Under the pieces are notes generated by a model, which had not been told where the DNA came from, ran no database searches, and saw only the letters and a list, made by a program, of their open reading frames with translations. Source: JAICXG01 sp036494545 (GTDB taxonomy: Bacteria; Verrucomicrobiota; Verrucomicrobiia; Chthoniobacterales; UBA10450). From it: a stretch of DNA of 64,000 nucleotides. Below, in pieces: positions 43,954 to 52,541 of the stretch. The stretch lies in assembly GCA_036494545.1 (NCBI GenBank), contig DASXOB010000022.1, forward strand, positions 496,001 through 560,000, in the 5' to 3' direction. Both the position numbers and the translations under genes were made by a program. How positions within the stretch are numbered: the stretch's first letter is position 1; each line of letters starts with the position of its first letter.

Positions 43954-44753
43954 CCAACGAGTCGTTAGGCGAGGTTTCCTCGGATTTTCCTGCGCTTCTG
44001 CGTCGCAGAGGTTTGTTAGGCGAACCGCCAGGCCTAACGACTTCAGCGGCGATGGCCGGTTCCAATTTCACGCCGACACAGGCAACCACGATTCTCGCCT
44101 TCAAATTCACTGGAGGAGTTTTGGTCGCAGGCGATCGGCGCGCGACAGCCGGCAACACGGTGGTCTATGATCGGGCGGATAAGGTGCTGGAGATCGACCG
44201 GCATTCTATCATGGCGATCGCGGGTGTGCCGGCGACGGCTTGGGAGATGGCGCGGGTGCTCGAGCATTCGTTGCAGTATTTTCGCCGCACCCAGCTTCAG
44301 GAGATGAGTGTTGATGGCAAAGTTCGCGCGCTTTCGAAACTGTTGCGGGACAACTTTGGTTTCGTCGTTCAAGGCATCGGTATAGTCGTGCCGATTTTTG
44401 CCACATACGACTTCGCTGGTGATGGTCAGGCCCGTCTCTACTTTTACGATGCCATGGGCGCTCAATTTGAAGTGGCGGAGTACGCCGCGACCGGCTCGGG
44501 CTCGCCCGCGGTGCGCGGCGTTTTGTTTTACGAAAATCGCTGGGGCAAAAAGCCCCTGCACAAATTGCGTGAGGAAGAAGCGGTCACGCTTGCCTTGCGC
44601 GCCCTTGATACCGCAGCCGAGGCGGATACCGCCACCGGCGGCGTCGATCGGAACGCGCGTATCTTTCCGCTCATGAAAGTGATCTCGCGCGACGGAATCA
44701 GAACGCTACCCGAACAACAAATCGCGCTGCGTTTCAAGCGCACGGTGGCATGA
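43950..44753 (+). CDS. prcB: Proteasome beta subunit PrcB
   Basis: 267 residues from a GTG overlapping the UBact stop. An N-terminal propeptide of about 45 residues ends before TTILAFKFTGGVLVAGDRRAT, where the first Thr is the likely catalytic nucleophile, as in mycobacterial PrcB (TTIVALKY, GDRRST). Rest: SIMAIAGVPATAWEMARV, LYFYDAMGAQFEV, GSGSPAVRGVL. The propeptide-coding part holds three octamer-like sites in 75 bases (43962, 44014, 44033), two of them an inverted pair. It forms the catalytic chamber of a 20S proteasome. Confidence 0.94.
   Translation: MTNESLGEVSSDFPALLRRRGLLGEPPGLTTSAAMAGSNFTPTQATTILAFKFTGGVLVAGDRRATAGNTVVYDRADKVLEIDRHSIMAIAGVPATAWEMARVLEHSLQYFRRTQLQEMSVDGKVRALSKLLRDNFGFVVQGIGIVVPIFATYDFAGDGQARLYFYDAMGAQFEVAEYAATGSGSPAVRGVLFYENRWGKKPLHKLREEEAVTLALRALDTAAEADTATGGVDRNARIFPLMKVISRDGIRTLPEQQIALRFKRTVA
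44015..44038. repeat. Inverted pair of motif arms inside prcB
   Basis: GTTAGGC (44015-44021) and GCCTAAC (44032-44038) are inverted with a 10-base spacer inside the propeptide-coding region, encoding GLLGEPPGLT. The first copy has T instead of C at the second motif base. The pair could fold as a hairpin in the mRNA; effect on proteasome expression is unknown. Confidence 0.5.
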
Positions 44754-45529
44754 TCGAAGAGCCTTACCGCTGGGTTGAGGCGATCGCCAACCGACGCGAA
44801 TACATCGAAACGCAACTCGCTTCTGGCAGTCCGATCGCAGCCCTGAGTTATCGCGATGGAATTCTTTTCGTTACCGTCGGGCACGCGCGGCAAAAGCTTT
44901 TCGAGATTTACGATCGCATTGCCATGGGCGCGATTGGACATCCGGGCGATATCGAACGCTTGCGCATGGCAGCGATTGAGCTGGCGAGCACGGAAGGATT
45001 CACCCGTTCAGCGGCTGATGTTTCGCTGCGCCGGCTGGCCCACTATTCGCTCAGTCCGCTTTTGAAAAATGCTTTCGAACAAATTTACGGCCCGCCCTTT
45101 CTGGCCCGGATGATTTTTGCTGAAGTCGGCGCAACCGCGGCGGAGGATTTGTTTCTCCGCGTCGATTACGACGGCGCAATTACGGCAAATGGCCCGACTG
45201 CCGATACAAAGGCGCCACGCTTCAGCGCGCTCGGCGGTACCGCACGCGCGACAGAGGTAATGGAAGCGCTCTTGGGGCGCGACCATGATTCCAGCTACAC
45301 GTTGAATCGCTCGATGAAAATTGCGCTTGATGCCTGGAGCGCAGGCAGCCTCATCGCCGGTCAAGCTAGCGGCAACGAAATTCCATCCCAGGAAATGCTG
45401 GTGGAACATCGGACGCAGAAATTGCAGGACGCGATGCTGGAGGCTTGCGTCCTCGAACGGAAACGTCAGGGTCCAATCTGTTATCGCCCAATTGCTGGCG
45501 AGGAATTGAAGGAGCTGATTAAAGCCTAA
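44750..45529 (+). CDS. prcA: Proteasome alpha subunit PrcA
   Basis: 259 residues overlapping prcB by ATGA. Starts with MIEEPYRWVEAIANRREYIE, lacks a propeptide and Thr nucleophile, and carries PrcA features (IAALSYRDGILFVTV, KLFEIYDRIAMGAIGHPGDIERLR). It forms the outer rings that gate the chamber. Order UBact-prcB-prcA supports the assignment. The stop TAA lies in the motif palindrome at 45524-45542. Confidence 0.92.
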   Translation: MIEEPYRWVEAIANRREYIETQLASGSPIAALSYRDGILFVTVGHARQKLFEIYDRIAMGAIGHPGDIERLRMAAIELASTEGFTRSAADVSLRRLAHYSLSPLLKNAFEQIYGPPFLARMIFAEVGATAAEDLFLRVDYDGAITANGPTADTKAPRFSALGGTARATEVMEALLGRDHDSSYTLNRSMKIALDAWSAGSLIAGQASGNEIPSQEMLVEHRTQKLQDAMLEACVLERKRQGPICYRPIAGEELKELIKA

Positions 45530-45542
45530 CGAATTGTTAGGC
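45524..45542. terminator. Near-perfect motif palindrome at the end of prcA
   Basis: GCCTAAC (45524-45530) and GTTAGGC (45536-45542) are inverted with a five-base spacer. The stop codon of prcA lies within it. The only break from perfection is one base of the second copy. It could form a compact hairpin at the end of the proteasome operon, or be a pair of inverted motif sites with another function; there is no T tract, so termination is uncertain. Confidence 0.5.
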
Positions 45543-45580
45543 GCTTGCTCGTGTGGCTGCTCTCTGCTTTAGAGGGAAAT

Positions 45581-46363
45581 ATGCGGCGCGCGCTGCCCTG
45601 GCTCGGGTTGCTTCTTCTCACGGTTTGCTTTGTCTACCTTGTTCGATTGCCTGTGCCTGAATCGACGCGCCGCGCGGCGACGGCGCGGAAACCGATCGGT
45701 CCTGTCGAACAGACGCTCGTGGTGGTGCTCGATCCTGGCCATGGTGGCGACGATTCTGGCGCGATGTGTGGCAATGTGATGGAAAAAGATCTCACCCTCG
45801 ATGTCGCCTTGCGGGCTGAATTGCTTCTTCGCACCGCGGGATTCACCACCGTGCTGACGCGAGACAGCGATCGCTATGTTTCACTCGCGGAACGAGCGTC
45901 TTTAAGCAATCGCACCGAGCATTCCATCTTTATCAGTATTCACTTTAACGACGGCGCACGCGAGGCGGCCTCGGGAGTTGAGACCTATTATTCCCCCGGT
46001 CAGGCAAATGGCGCGGCGGGATTTCTCTCCTGGCTGCCATTTGTCTCGCAGCCACAAAACACACAGCTAACGGCCGCGAGTCATGGCCTCGCGAGTTGCC
46101 TGCAGGGCGCACTGGTACAGCGAACGCAGGCGGTGGACCGTGGGATCAAACAGGAAAGGTTTTATGTCATCGCCAATACCGGGCATCCGGCGGTGCTCGT
46201 CGAAGGCGGTTTTATGACCAACAAGTCGGACGTGACGAAACTCACGACTGCGGAATATCGTCAAGACATCGCCACCGCGGTTAGCGAAGGCGTGGAGCGC
46301 TATCGCGCCACAACACACAAGAGCAAGTCGGACCTGGCGATCGCGGCTGCCCAGCCTGAATAA
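45581..46363 (+). CDS. N-acetylmuramoyl-L-alanine amidase (Amidase_3)
   Basis: About 260 residues from the ATG at 45581, which has AGAGGG eight bases before it; an upstream TTG frame start is less likely. A transmembrane or signal segment (PWLGLLLLTVCFVYLV) precedes the catalytic domain: VVVLDPGHGGDDSGA (zinc His), EKDLTLDVAL, ISIHFNDG, and VLVEGGFMTNKSD with the catalytic Glu. It cleaves peptidoglycan stem peptides. It follows the proteasome genes on the same strand; the link to them is probably accidental. Confidence 0.9.
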   Translation: MRRALPWLGLLLLTVCFVYLVRLPVPESTRRAATARKPIGPVEQTLVVVLDPGHGGDDSGAMCGNVMEKDLTLDVALRAELLLRTAGFTTVLTRDSDRYVSLAERASLSNRTEHSIFISIHFNDGAREAASGVETYYSPGQANGAAGFLSWLPFVSQPQNTQLTAASHGLASCLQGALVQRTQAVDRGIKQERFYVIANTGHPAVLVEGGFMTNKSDVTKLTTAEYRQDIATAVSEGVERYRATTHKSKSDLAIAAAQPE

Positions 46364-46392
46364 GGAGAAAAAACGAATCGTCGAATGAGGCC

Positions 46393-47130
46393 ATGAAACG
46401 AAGCTGGTTTGCTCTCGTCATTCTCCTCCTTGCCGGCGCAGGGGTCTTACGCGCGGATCAAATTATCTCGCAGGTTCAGCAGGCGCTGAAAGAGCAGGGC
46501 TTCTACTATGGCGACGTGACAGGAACGAAGACGGCCGATACGACTGCAGCGATCCGGCGTTATCAGATTCGCAATGGACTTCAAATTACGGGCGAGATCG
46601 ACGCAGAAACCTTGCATTCGTTAGGCTTGGGCAAAGGCAAGGTTGAGGCAACTCCCGCACCGCAGCCTGCTGAGCCACCGAACGAAGAGGAGGCGCCACG
46701 CGGCAGGGAGGAACCGCCGACGCAATCGGCCGAGATTTATCCCCCGTCACACGGGCCGGTTTATCAGCCGGGACCGGGTTACAGTCCAGCCGTGCCGGCA
46801 CCGCGCGTCAGCCCAAGCGTTTTCGCTGGCACGCCCTACGAGATGGCGCCGCCAGATCTGCAGCGGCACGTCATCGTTGGAGCGCAAACGTTGCTCACGC
46901 GATGGGGATATTGCCACAGCGGGATAGACGGCGAATTTGGACCTGGCACTTTGGCGGCGGTGGAAGCATTCCAAGTCCGAAGCGGCATCGCGCCTAGCGG
47001 GCGGCTCAATATGGCAACGCTGGCCGCCCTCGGCTTGCTCCCCGGACAACGGGCGCCCGGCTACGTCATACCGCCTCGGCGCTATTTCAATCGCCCGGTT
47101 TACAGGGGAGAATGGATTCCCGATCGTTAG
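46393..47130 (+). CDS. Secreted protein with two peptidoglycan-binding domains
   Basis: 245 residues. Signal peptide (SWFALVILLLAGAGVLRA), then a PG_binding_1 domain (residues about 25-80: VQQALKEQGFYYGDVTGTKT, IRRYQIRNGLQITGEID), a Pro-rich linker (PAPQPAEPPNEEEAP ...), and a second such domain (about 160-220: LLTRWGYCHSGIDGEFGPGT). It likely binds cell wall near the amidase encoded just upstream. The stop TAG lies inside the octamer at 47124-47131. Convergent with the next gene, 7 bases apart. Confidence 0.85.
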   Translation: MKRSWFALVILLLAGAGVLRADQIISQVQQALKEQGFYYGDVTGTKTADTTAAIRRYQIRNGLQITGEIDAETLHSLGLGKGKVEATPAPQPAEPPNEEEAPRGREEPPTQSAEIYPPSHGPVYQPGPGYSPAVPAPRVSPSVFAGTPYEMAPPDLQRHVIVGAQTLLTRWGYCHSGIDGEFGPGTLAAVEAFQVRSGIAPSGRLNMATLAALGLLPGQRAPGYVIPPRRYFNRPVYRGEWIPDR

Positions 47131-47137
47131 GCACGTT

Positions 47138-48028
47138 CTACGACTTTGATTCGCCAAAGCTGACGGACTGGAGCTCGGCGAAGACCGTTCCGATGAAGAC
47201 GCTGGCTTCGATGCGAAGGAGCAATCGATCTGTGTCATCAGAAACCCAGACGGCTGCACGGCGGAATTTCTTGTGCGGCTCGAGCAGGCCTTTTTTCCCA
47301 ATCTTGCTGATTTGTACGTCGAGCTTGATTGCCGCGTAGTCGCCGGCTGCGATCTTGAGAGGCGCTCGACCGGCAACAGTTAGCGTCACCAGATAGGGAG
47401 TGGTCGCGGGATAAACCACGACTCGATAGACATCGCCGTCGCGCAACGGCTGGCTGCGGAAGTAAAGGAGGGAAGAAAACATGTCAAAGATATCGCCGGG
47501 AAAACGGAATGTTTTCGTTACCGGGGCTTTCTTCGATCGTGAATCCGTGCGAAGGCGTTCGACGCTTCCACGCTTGAAAGTCAAATCGGTGGTGACGGTT
47601 TTCCGACGCTCAACGTCCACTTGATGCATGGCGATCGGCCGCAACGTGGTGGCATCGACGCTGGCGTGATGCTTTGTATCAAATTTCCAAAGTGCACGCA
47701 CCGGACCGACGGTCTCGCCAGTTCCGTCGAGCTGAAGCTGTCCGTCGCTCTTCGTGAAGTGGATCTCCGCGTGCGCTGCGACCGCGTCGCTCCAGCCGAA
47801 GTTGTACGTAGCGATTAGCGGCCGCGGGTTTGCAAAATCACCTCGGGGCGCAGTGGTAACCGTCGTTTTCCAATCAGCAGGTGGCGTCGTCGCGCCAAAG
47901 CCCGAGAGCACGAGAAAAATCGCGCTCAGACGGATTGCGATCTTCCCTGGAAAGCCCACCACGGCAGCATGCGCCGTCGGTTTCTCGCTTGCAAGCGAGT
48001 CCAACCCGACAACGCAATCGAAAAGCAA
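47138..48028 (-). CDS. DUF3108 protein, probably periplasmic
   Basis: Up to 296 residues; a hydrophobic stretch near residues 28-48 (KIAIRLSAIFLVLSGFG) suggests a signal anchor. DUF3108 features: ATYNFGWSDAVAAHAEIHF, RPIAMHQVDVERRKTVTTDLTF and a beta-rich end (DTDRLLLRIEASVFIGTVFAEL). Family function is undefined though found near envelope genes. It precedes the Skp-BamA group separated by a terminator. Confidence 0.7.
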   Translation of the reverse strand: MLFDCVVGLDSLASEKPTAHAAVVGFPGKIAIRLSAIFLVLSGFGATTPPADWKTTVTTAPRGDFANPRPLIATYNFGWSDAVAAHAEIHFTKSDGQLQLDGTGETVGPVRALWKFDTKHHASVDATTLRPIAMHQVDVERRKTVTTDLTFKRGSVERLRTDSRSKKAPVTKTFRFPGDIFDMFSSLLYFRSQPLRDGDVYRVVVYPATTPYLVTLTVAGRAPLKIAAGDYAAIKLDVQISKIGKKGLLEPHKKFRRAAVWVSDDTDRLLLRIEASVFIGTVFAELQSVSFGESKS

Positions 48029-48040
48029 TCATCGGGTGGC

Positions 48041-48075
48041 AAAAAAAGAACGCACGCCGTTAGTGCGTGCGTTCT
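48041..48075 (-). terminator. Intrinsic terminator of the bamA-ompH transcript
   Basis: Arms AGAACGCACGC (48047-48057) and GCGTGCGTTCT (48065-48075) pair perfectly over 11 bases with a seven-base loop. On the minus strand the right arm is transcribed first and the stem is followed by seven T. It begins 25 bases after the ompH stop codon. This is the clearest Rho-independent terminator in the window. Confidence 0.85.
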
Positions 48076-48099
48076 CCGAGAGCGAAAATTGTGATGTCG

Positions 48100-48732
48100 T
48101 TAGGGCTTGGCTTTCGCCGGGCTGGCAGTCGCTTTTGCAGCCGGGTTGGCGCTGGTCTTTCCAGGAGGCGCCGGCTTATTGAGCTGCGCAATGATGTCGT
48201 TGGTGAAATCCATATCCGGCCGCGCATACATTACCGTCGGAACTCCATTGAGGCTAACGCCCGAGGTATCGAAAACCAAATCCATGTTGGAATTCTTCAC
48301 CTTGTCCAGCACGATAGCGGTGATTTCCTTCACGATTCCGTCCCGCATCCTGACGGCCTGTTCCTGAAGCTGCTTCTCGCGCGTCTGGCGGAAATCGTTG
48401 ATCTCACGTTCCATGTTTTTGATGCTGGCGATTTTCTCGTCGCGGTCCTTCGCTTTTTGGGTTTTGGCGTCGGCACTTAACGCGGGGGCTTCGAGCTGCT
48501 GATTGAGTTTGTTGATTTCGTCGAGCGCCTTTTTGTAAGCGTCGGCGCGGTCGTCGTATTCCTTCTTCGCGGAATCCTTGGCGTCGTTGATTTTCTTCTC
48601 GGCGTCCTTGGTCTTGTTGTATTCCTTGAACGCGCGATTCATGTCGATAGTGCCCACTTTCATACCCTGCGCGAAGGCACCAAAAGGAAGGGCGCAGACG
48701 GTAAGAAGAGCCACGAGGAAAAGCTTTTTCAT
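48100..48732 (-). CDS. ompH: Skp/OmpH-family periplasmic chaperone
   Basis: 210 residues from MKKLFLVALL (the frame is open 21 codons further). Signal peptide, then MKVGTIDMNRAFKEYNKTKDAEKKIND and a long charged coiled coil (EYDDRADAYKKALDEINKLNQQLEAPA). Skp chaperones outer membrane proteins in transit to BamA, and bamA lies just upstream. The C-terminus has a Lys/Ala/Pro tail. The stop TAA is inside the octamer at 48097-48104. Confidence 0.88.
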   Translation of the reverse strand: MKKLFLVALLTVCALPFGAFAQGMKVGTIDMNRAFKEYNKTKDAEKKINDAKDSAKKEYDDRADAYKKALDEINKLNQQLEAPALSADAKTQKAKDRDEKIASIKNMEREINDFRQTREKQLQEQAVRMRDGIVKEITAIVLDKVKNSNMDLVFDTSGVSLNGVPTVMYARPDMDFTNDIIAQLNKPAPPGKTSANPAAKATASPAKAKP

Positions 48733-48791
48733 ATGTTGTAGGGTGAGACTGGTAATTGGGAAGGGCTTAGACTGCAAGCCCCACCTTTCGT

Positions 48792-51101
48792 TCAAAACTG
48801 GTAGCCGACGCTGAACTGGATCTTACCGCTCTTGGAGTTGCCGTCCGCCTGGATGGGGATGCCGTAATCGATCTTAAGGGGACCCACCGGAAGATCGAGA
48901 CGCACACCCACGCCAACGTCTGAAGCGATGTGGTCGGTACTAAAGTCGTAAGCATCGGCATGATCAAAGCCGGTATCGTAGAAGAGAGCGGCGCGCACCC
49001 GGTCGATGACGCGGATCGTTCCTTCAATCGTGAAACGTGCGAGCGTTTGACCGCCCAGCGGTTCGCCATTGTGGTCCTTCGGGCCGACGTCGCGATAGTC
49101 AAAGCCGCGCAGGGTATCGGCGCCGCCGAGAAAGAGACGGTCGAAAATAGGCACGTGATCACCGCTGCCCCACGTGTCGACGACCCCAATCGCGCCATCA
49201 AGCGTGAGAATAATATCGTAGGGGAAGAGAAAATACTGTGACCCCTCCAGATCAAAACCGTATGTCTGAACGTCGCCCCCGAGAAAGCCCCCCGCGATAT
49301 GTGGCGTGAAGGTAACCCGATGGCCGTGGCGTGTGAGATAGACACTGTCGCGTGTGTCGTAGACGAGGGTCGAGAGAATTTGGCTTTTAAGACTGTTGCC
49401 AGCTTCTTCCTGAATGGCCTCCGACGCGCCGCCGGCAATGTTAAAAATATCGATCTCCTGCAAGGTGTAATTCAGGTCGACAGAAAGGAAGGGCGTGATC
49501 GGCCTGCGCGCATCGATGGCGAAGCCGTAATTGCGCTGGTCGTAGATCGAGCTGAAGAAATTTGACTCACGATAGAAAAGATCTCCGCCTAACGAAAGGC
49601 GCTGATCGAGAAAATACGGCTCGGTCAGGGAGAGGATATAGTTTTGTTCCTCGGTGCCAAACTGAGCACGAGCACGAAACTTTTCGCCGCCGCCAGTGAA
49701 GGTTGGATAGTTCAGCAGATCGAAGTTGCCTTGCGTTAATTCGACAAAGCCGACCAAGCTCTCGATTGTGCTAAAGCCGGCGCCAAAATTGAGCGACCCC
49801 GTCCGCTTTTCCTGCACCTGCACGAGCAGGTCTTTGCGTCCGGGAATATCGGTGTCTTCGGGATAAGTATCGACCTTTTCAAAATAGCCGAGGTTTTCGA
49901 GGCGCTTCTTGCTTAGATCGACCCGCACGGTATCGAAAACATCTCCGGGCAAGACCGCGACTTCGCGGCGAATAACTTTGTCTTTGGTGCGAGTGTTGCC
50001 GGTGATATTTACCCTCTCGACAAAGGAACGTGACCCTTCCGTAATCGTGTAGTCGAGGTTGACGATGCCGGGTGCTCCCGCAGTCGCTTGCGGTTGAATG
50101 TCAACATCGACATAACCACCCGCGCCATAGCCATCGATGATTGCCTTGGTGTCGTCTTTCAAACCTTTCGGCGTATAGAGCGAGCCCTCCTTCATCTTCA
50201 CGAGTTGGTGCAGCTTCTGTCCCGAGGCCGCTTCCTCACCGTGAAAGGCGAGACTGCCAACGTGATACCGGATGCCCTCGTTCACGACGACCACGATCCG
50301 CACACCGCCCTCAAAACGTTCCTGCCGCACCTCGGGAATGGCCACATCGATATAGCCATTGTTTTGGTAAAACTCGCGGATGCTATCCAGGTCCTGCTGA
50401 AGTTGAGCCTTATCAAGGCGTCCGGACTTATCGAGGAAGGAGATAAGGGTTTTTGCCTTCGTCTTCATCTGGTGTCGCAGGGTGCGATCGCTGAAGTGTT
50501 TGTTGCCTTCGAAGCGAATCGCCCGCACCGCGCCTTTCTCACCTTCGTTCACCGTGTAGACGGCGCGAGCAGTGCCATGAACCTCATCGGTGACTAACTG
50601 CAAATCGACCTTCACATCGGTAAAACCTTTGCTCTGATAAAAGTCGTAAATATTCTGCCGCCCCTCCTCCAACTTCTCGGCGTCCACCGGCGCGGGGACG
50701 CGAAACTTGATCTTGCTGCGCACAGTCTTGGCTTTGAAGCTTTGCGCGCCATCAATCTCGATCTCGGTCACAAGTGCACGGGTGGCGAGGATCACCTCTA
50801 CGCGGACGCCGTTGCCAGAGGGCTGACCAAAGATGCGCACATTTTGAATTTTTCCGGTGTCGTAAAGTGCTCGGATATCATCCTCCACCGTCGCCTCGGA
50901 ATAGGGCGAGCCGACTTTGGTCTTCATGTTCGCCAGAATCCGGTCTTTCGCGATCGTCTCCGGTCCGACGTAGCGCACGTCGATCGAAGTGACGGTAACT
51001 CCTTCGAGGCCTTGCGCCCCCGCTCGTGGCGGGCTGACGGCAAACCATCCCGACAAGAGAAGCACCGCACAGAAGCAGACTAACGAGCTAGAATTTTTCA
51101 T
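48792..51101 (-). CDS. bamA: BamA, outer membrane protein assembly factor
   Basis: 769 residues. Signal peptide (LVCFCAVLLLSGWFAV), five POTRA domains (residues about 35-420; e.g. VTVTSIDVRYVGPETIAKDRI, IRFEGNKHFSDRTLRHQMKTK, VERVNITGNTRTKDKVIRRE), and a 16-strand barrel (about 430-769) with RGF-type loop LRGFDYRDVGPKD and terminal FSVGYQF ending in Phe. It inserts outer membrane proteins. Followed by ompH in the same operon. Only one octamer copy (49588). Confidence 0.94.
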   Translation of the reverse strand: MKNSSSLVCFCAVLLLSGWFAVSPPRAGAQGLEGVTVTSIDVRYVGPETIAKDRILANMKTKVGSPYSEATVEDDIRALYDTGKIQNVRIFGQPSGNGVRVEVILATRALVTEIEIDGAQSFKAKTVRSKIKFRVPAPVDAEKLEEGRQNIYDFYQSKGFTDVKVDLQLVTDEVHGTARAVYTVNEGEKGAVRAIRFEGNKHFSDRTLRHQMKTKAKTLISFLDKSGRLDKAQLQQDLDSIREFYQNNGYIDVAIPEVRQERFEGGVRIVVVVNEGIRYHVGSLAFHGEEAASGQKLHQLVKMKEGSLYTPKGLKDDTKAIIDGYGAGGYVDVDIQPQATAGAPGIVNLDYTITEGSRSFVERVNITGNTRTKDKVIRREVAVLPGDVFDTVRVDLSKKRLENLGYFEKVDTYPEDTDIPGRKDLLVQVQEKRTGSLNFGAGFSTIESLVGFVELTQGNFDLLNYPTFTGGGEKFRARAQFGTEEQNYILSLTEPYFLDQRLSLGGDLFYRESNFFSSIYDQRNYGFAIDARRPITPFLSVDLNYTLQEIDIFNIAGGASEAIQEEAGNSLKSQILSTLVYDTRDSVYLTRHGHRVTFTPHIAGGFLGGDVQTYGFDLEGSQYFLFPYDIILTLDGAIGVVDTWGSGDHVPIFDRLFLGGADTLRGFDYRDVGPKDHNGEPLGGQTLARFTIEGTIRVIDRVRAALFYDTGFDHADAYDFSTDHIASDVGVGVRLDLPVGPLKIDYGIPIQADGNSKSGKIQFSVGYQF

Positions 51102-51263
51102 AGAGAGCGGACGGTCGCGAGACCTCGATCAGCGGTAGAATTGGCGTATTAGATGGGGAATGCTCGGTGCCGCGTCAAGGCAGGAAACGAAGAAATGCGC
51201 GGCAGGGAAAGCTGGGCGACCTGGCTCGATCGTATTTCGCCCTCGGAATTTTACGGTGCGCAT

Positions 51264-52355
51264 TTAGATTAACTCGTACCAGTTGTTGCGTCGGCGCGGT
51301 TCATAACCGGCATCGAGAATGAGTGCTTCGATCTTTTCGGCGTCTAGACGAAAGGTTGTGCCGGCGCTGCTCACCACGTTTTCCTCCATCATCACTGACC
51401 CGAAGTCGTTCGCGCCGTATTTAAGTGCGATCTGTCCGATGAGCGGTCCTTGTGTTACCCACGAGCTTTGGATGTTGGGAATGTTGTCGAGAAAAATGCG
51501 CGCCAGGGCCTGCGTGCGCAAATATTCCGCGCCGGCTGTTGGGTGATCGATCTTAAGCACGGTGTGTTCCGGTTGAAAAGGCCAGCAAATGAAAGCGGTG
51601 AACCCGCCACTCGCATCTTGCTGATCGCGCAAACGCTGCAGATGCTCGATCCGATCCTCGATCGTCTCGACGTGGCCAAACATCATCGTCGCGCTCGACT
51701 TCAGACCCAGCTCGTGCGCCACTTGCATGACTTCCAGCCATTGATCTGTCTTGCATTTTAGTGGCGCGATTCTTTGCCTGACGGAATCGACCAAAATCTC
51801 ACCACCGCCGCCCGGGATTGATCCAAGTCCGGCCTCCTTAAAACGTGCGACGACCTCGCGCAACGGCATGCGGAACGTCTCCGCAAAATGCTGAAACTCC
51901 GGTGGACTAAATCCATGAATGTTGATGTGCGGATATTTTTCCCGGATGTGATGGAGCAGATCGATATACCAATCGAACCCGAGTCGGGGATGATGCCCAC
52001 CTTGCATCAGGATTTGGACGCCGCCGGTCGCGGTTAATTCATCCAGCTTTTCGTCGAACTGCTCACGGGTGAGGATGTAATGATCCTCGTCGCGCTCTGT
52101 GCGATAAAACGCGCAGAACTTGCAATATACGTTGCAAACGTTGGTGTAATTGATGTTGCGATCGACAATGTAAGTTACGATTTCGCGCCCGCGCCCGTCG
52201 TAACTTTTCTCTTTCGCCAGGTTGCGCCTGACATCGGCCAGCGCGCCGAGCTCAGCCAGCGGCCAGTGATAAAGTTCGAGCGCTTCCTCTTCCGAGATGC
52301 GCTCGTTCTCGAGGATCTTTTCTCCGAGCGACTGCTGTTCCTGAAGCACGACCAT
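51264..52355 (-). CDS. mqnC: Cyclic dehypoxanthinyl futalosine synthase MqnC (radical SAM)
   Basis: 363 residues from MVVLQEQQS; a TTG frame start at 52376 adds seven residues. Iron-sulfur motif CNVYCKFCAFY; MQGGHHP, GSIPGGGGEILVD and FGHVETIEDRIEHLQRLRDQQD fit MqnC. It is part of the futalosine route to menaquinone, which matches the menaquinol-oxidising alternative complex III at the start of the window. Other mqn genes are not here. Confidence 0.93.
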   Translation of the reverse strand: MVVLQEQQSLGEKILENERISEEEALELYHWPLAELGALADVRRNLAKEKSYDGRGREIVTYIVDRNINYTNVCNVYCKFCAFYRTERDEDHYILTREQFDEKLDELTATGGVQILMQGGHHPRLGFDWYIDLLHHIREKYPHINIHGFSPPEFQHFAETFRMPLREVVARFKEAGLGSIPGGGGEILVDSVRQRIAPLKCKTDQWLEVMQVAHELGLKSSATMMFGHVETIEDRIEHLQRLRDQQDASGGFTAFICWPFQPEHTVLKIDHPTAGAEYLRTQALARIFLDNIPNIQSSWVTQGPLIGQIALKYGANDFGSVMMEENVVSSAGTTFRLDAEKIEALILDAGYEPRRRNNWYELI

Positions 52356-52376
52356 CGGCGCGCAATCTAAGCGCAA

Positions 52377-52541
52377 GGTGAGGAAATTGGAATGCGCTTT
52401 AGTAAGGCTCGGGGTCTGCCGACCATCAATCTTAAATCGTCCAGCGGCTTGCCTAACGAGAATAGGATTTTGTGATCACAGCTACGCGCAGGCTTCCGGC
52501 TCCCTTATTCCAGAGTAACCGTTGCGTTCGCCGTGAGGCGA
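52377..52541. other. Gap with an octamer copy
   Basis: 165 bases between mqnC and the crystallin gene. No gene is seen. One motif copy (52452-52459) lies outside any coding region, showing the motif is not confined to genes. Confidence 0.5.

Noticed and set aside
43328..44170. 280-codon frame spanning the UBact leader, UBact and the start of prcB
   Set aside because: It is in a different frame from both, has an Arg/Ser/Cys-rich translation, and UBact and PrcB features are unambiguous in their frames.
52080..52370. Plus-strand frame overlapping mqnC start
   Set aside because: Antisense shadow of the radical SAM gene with no domain.
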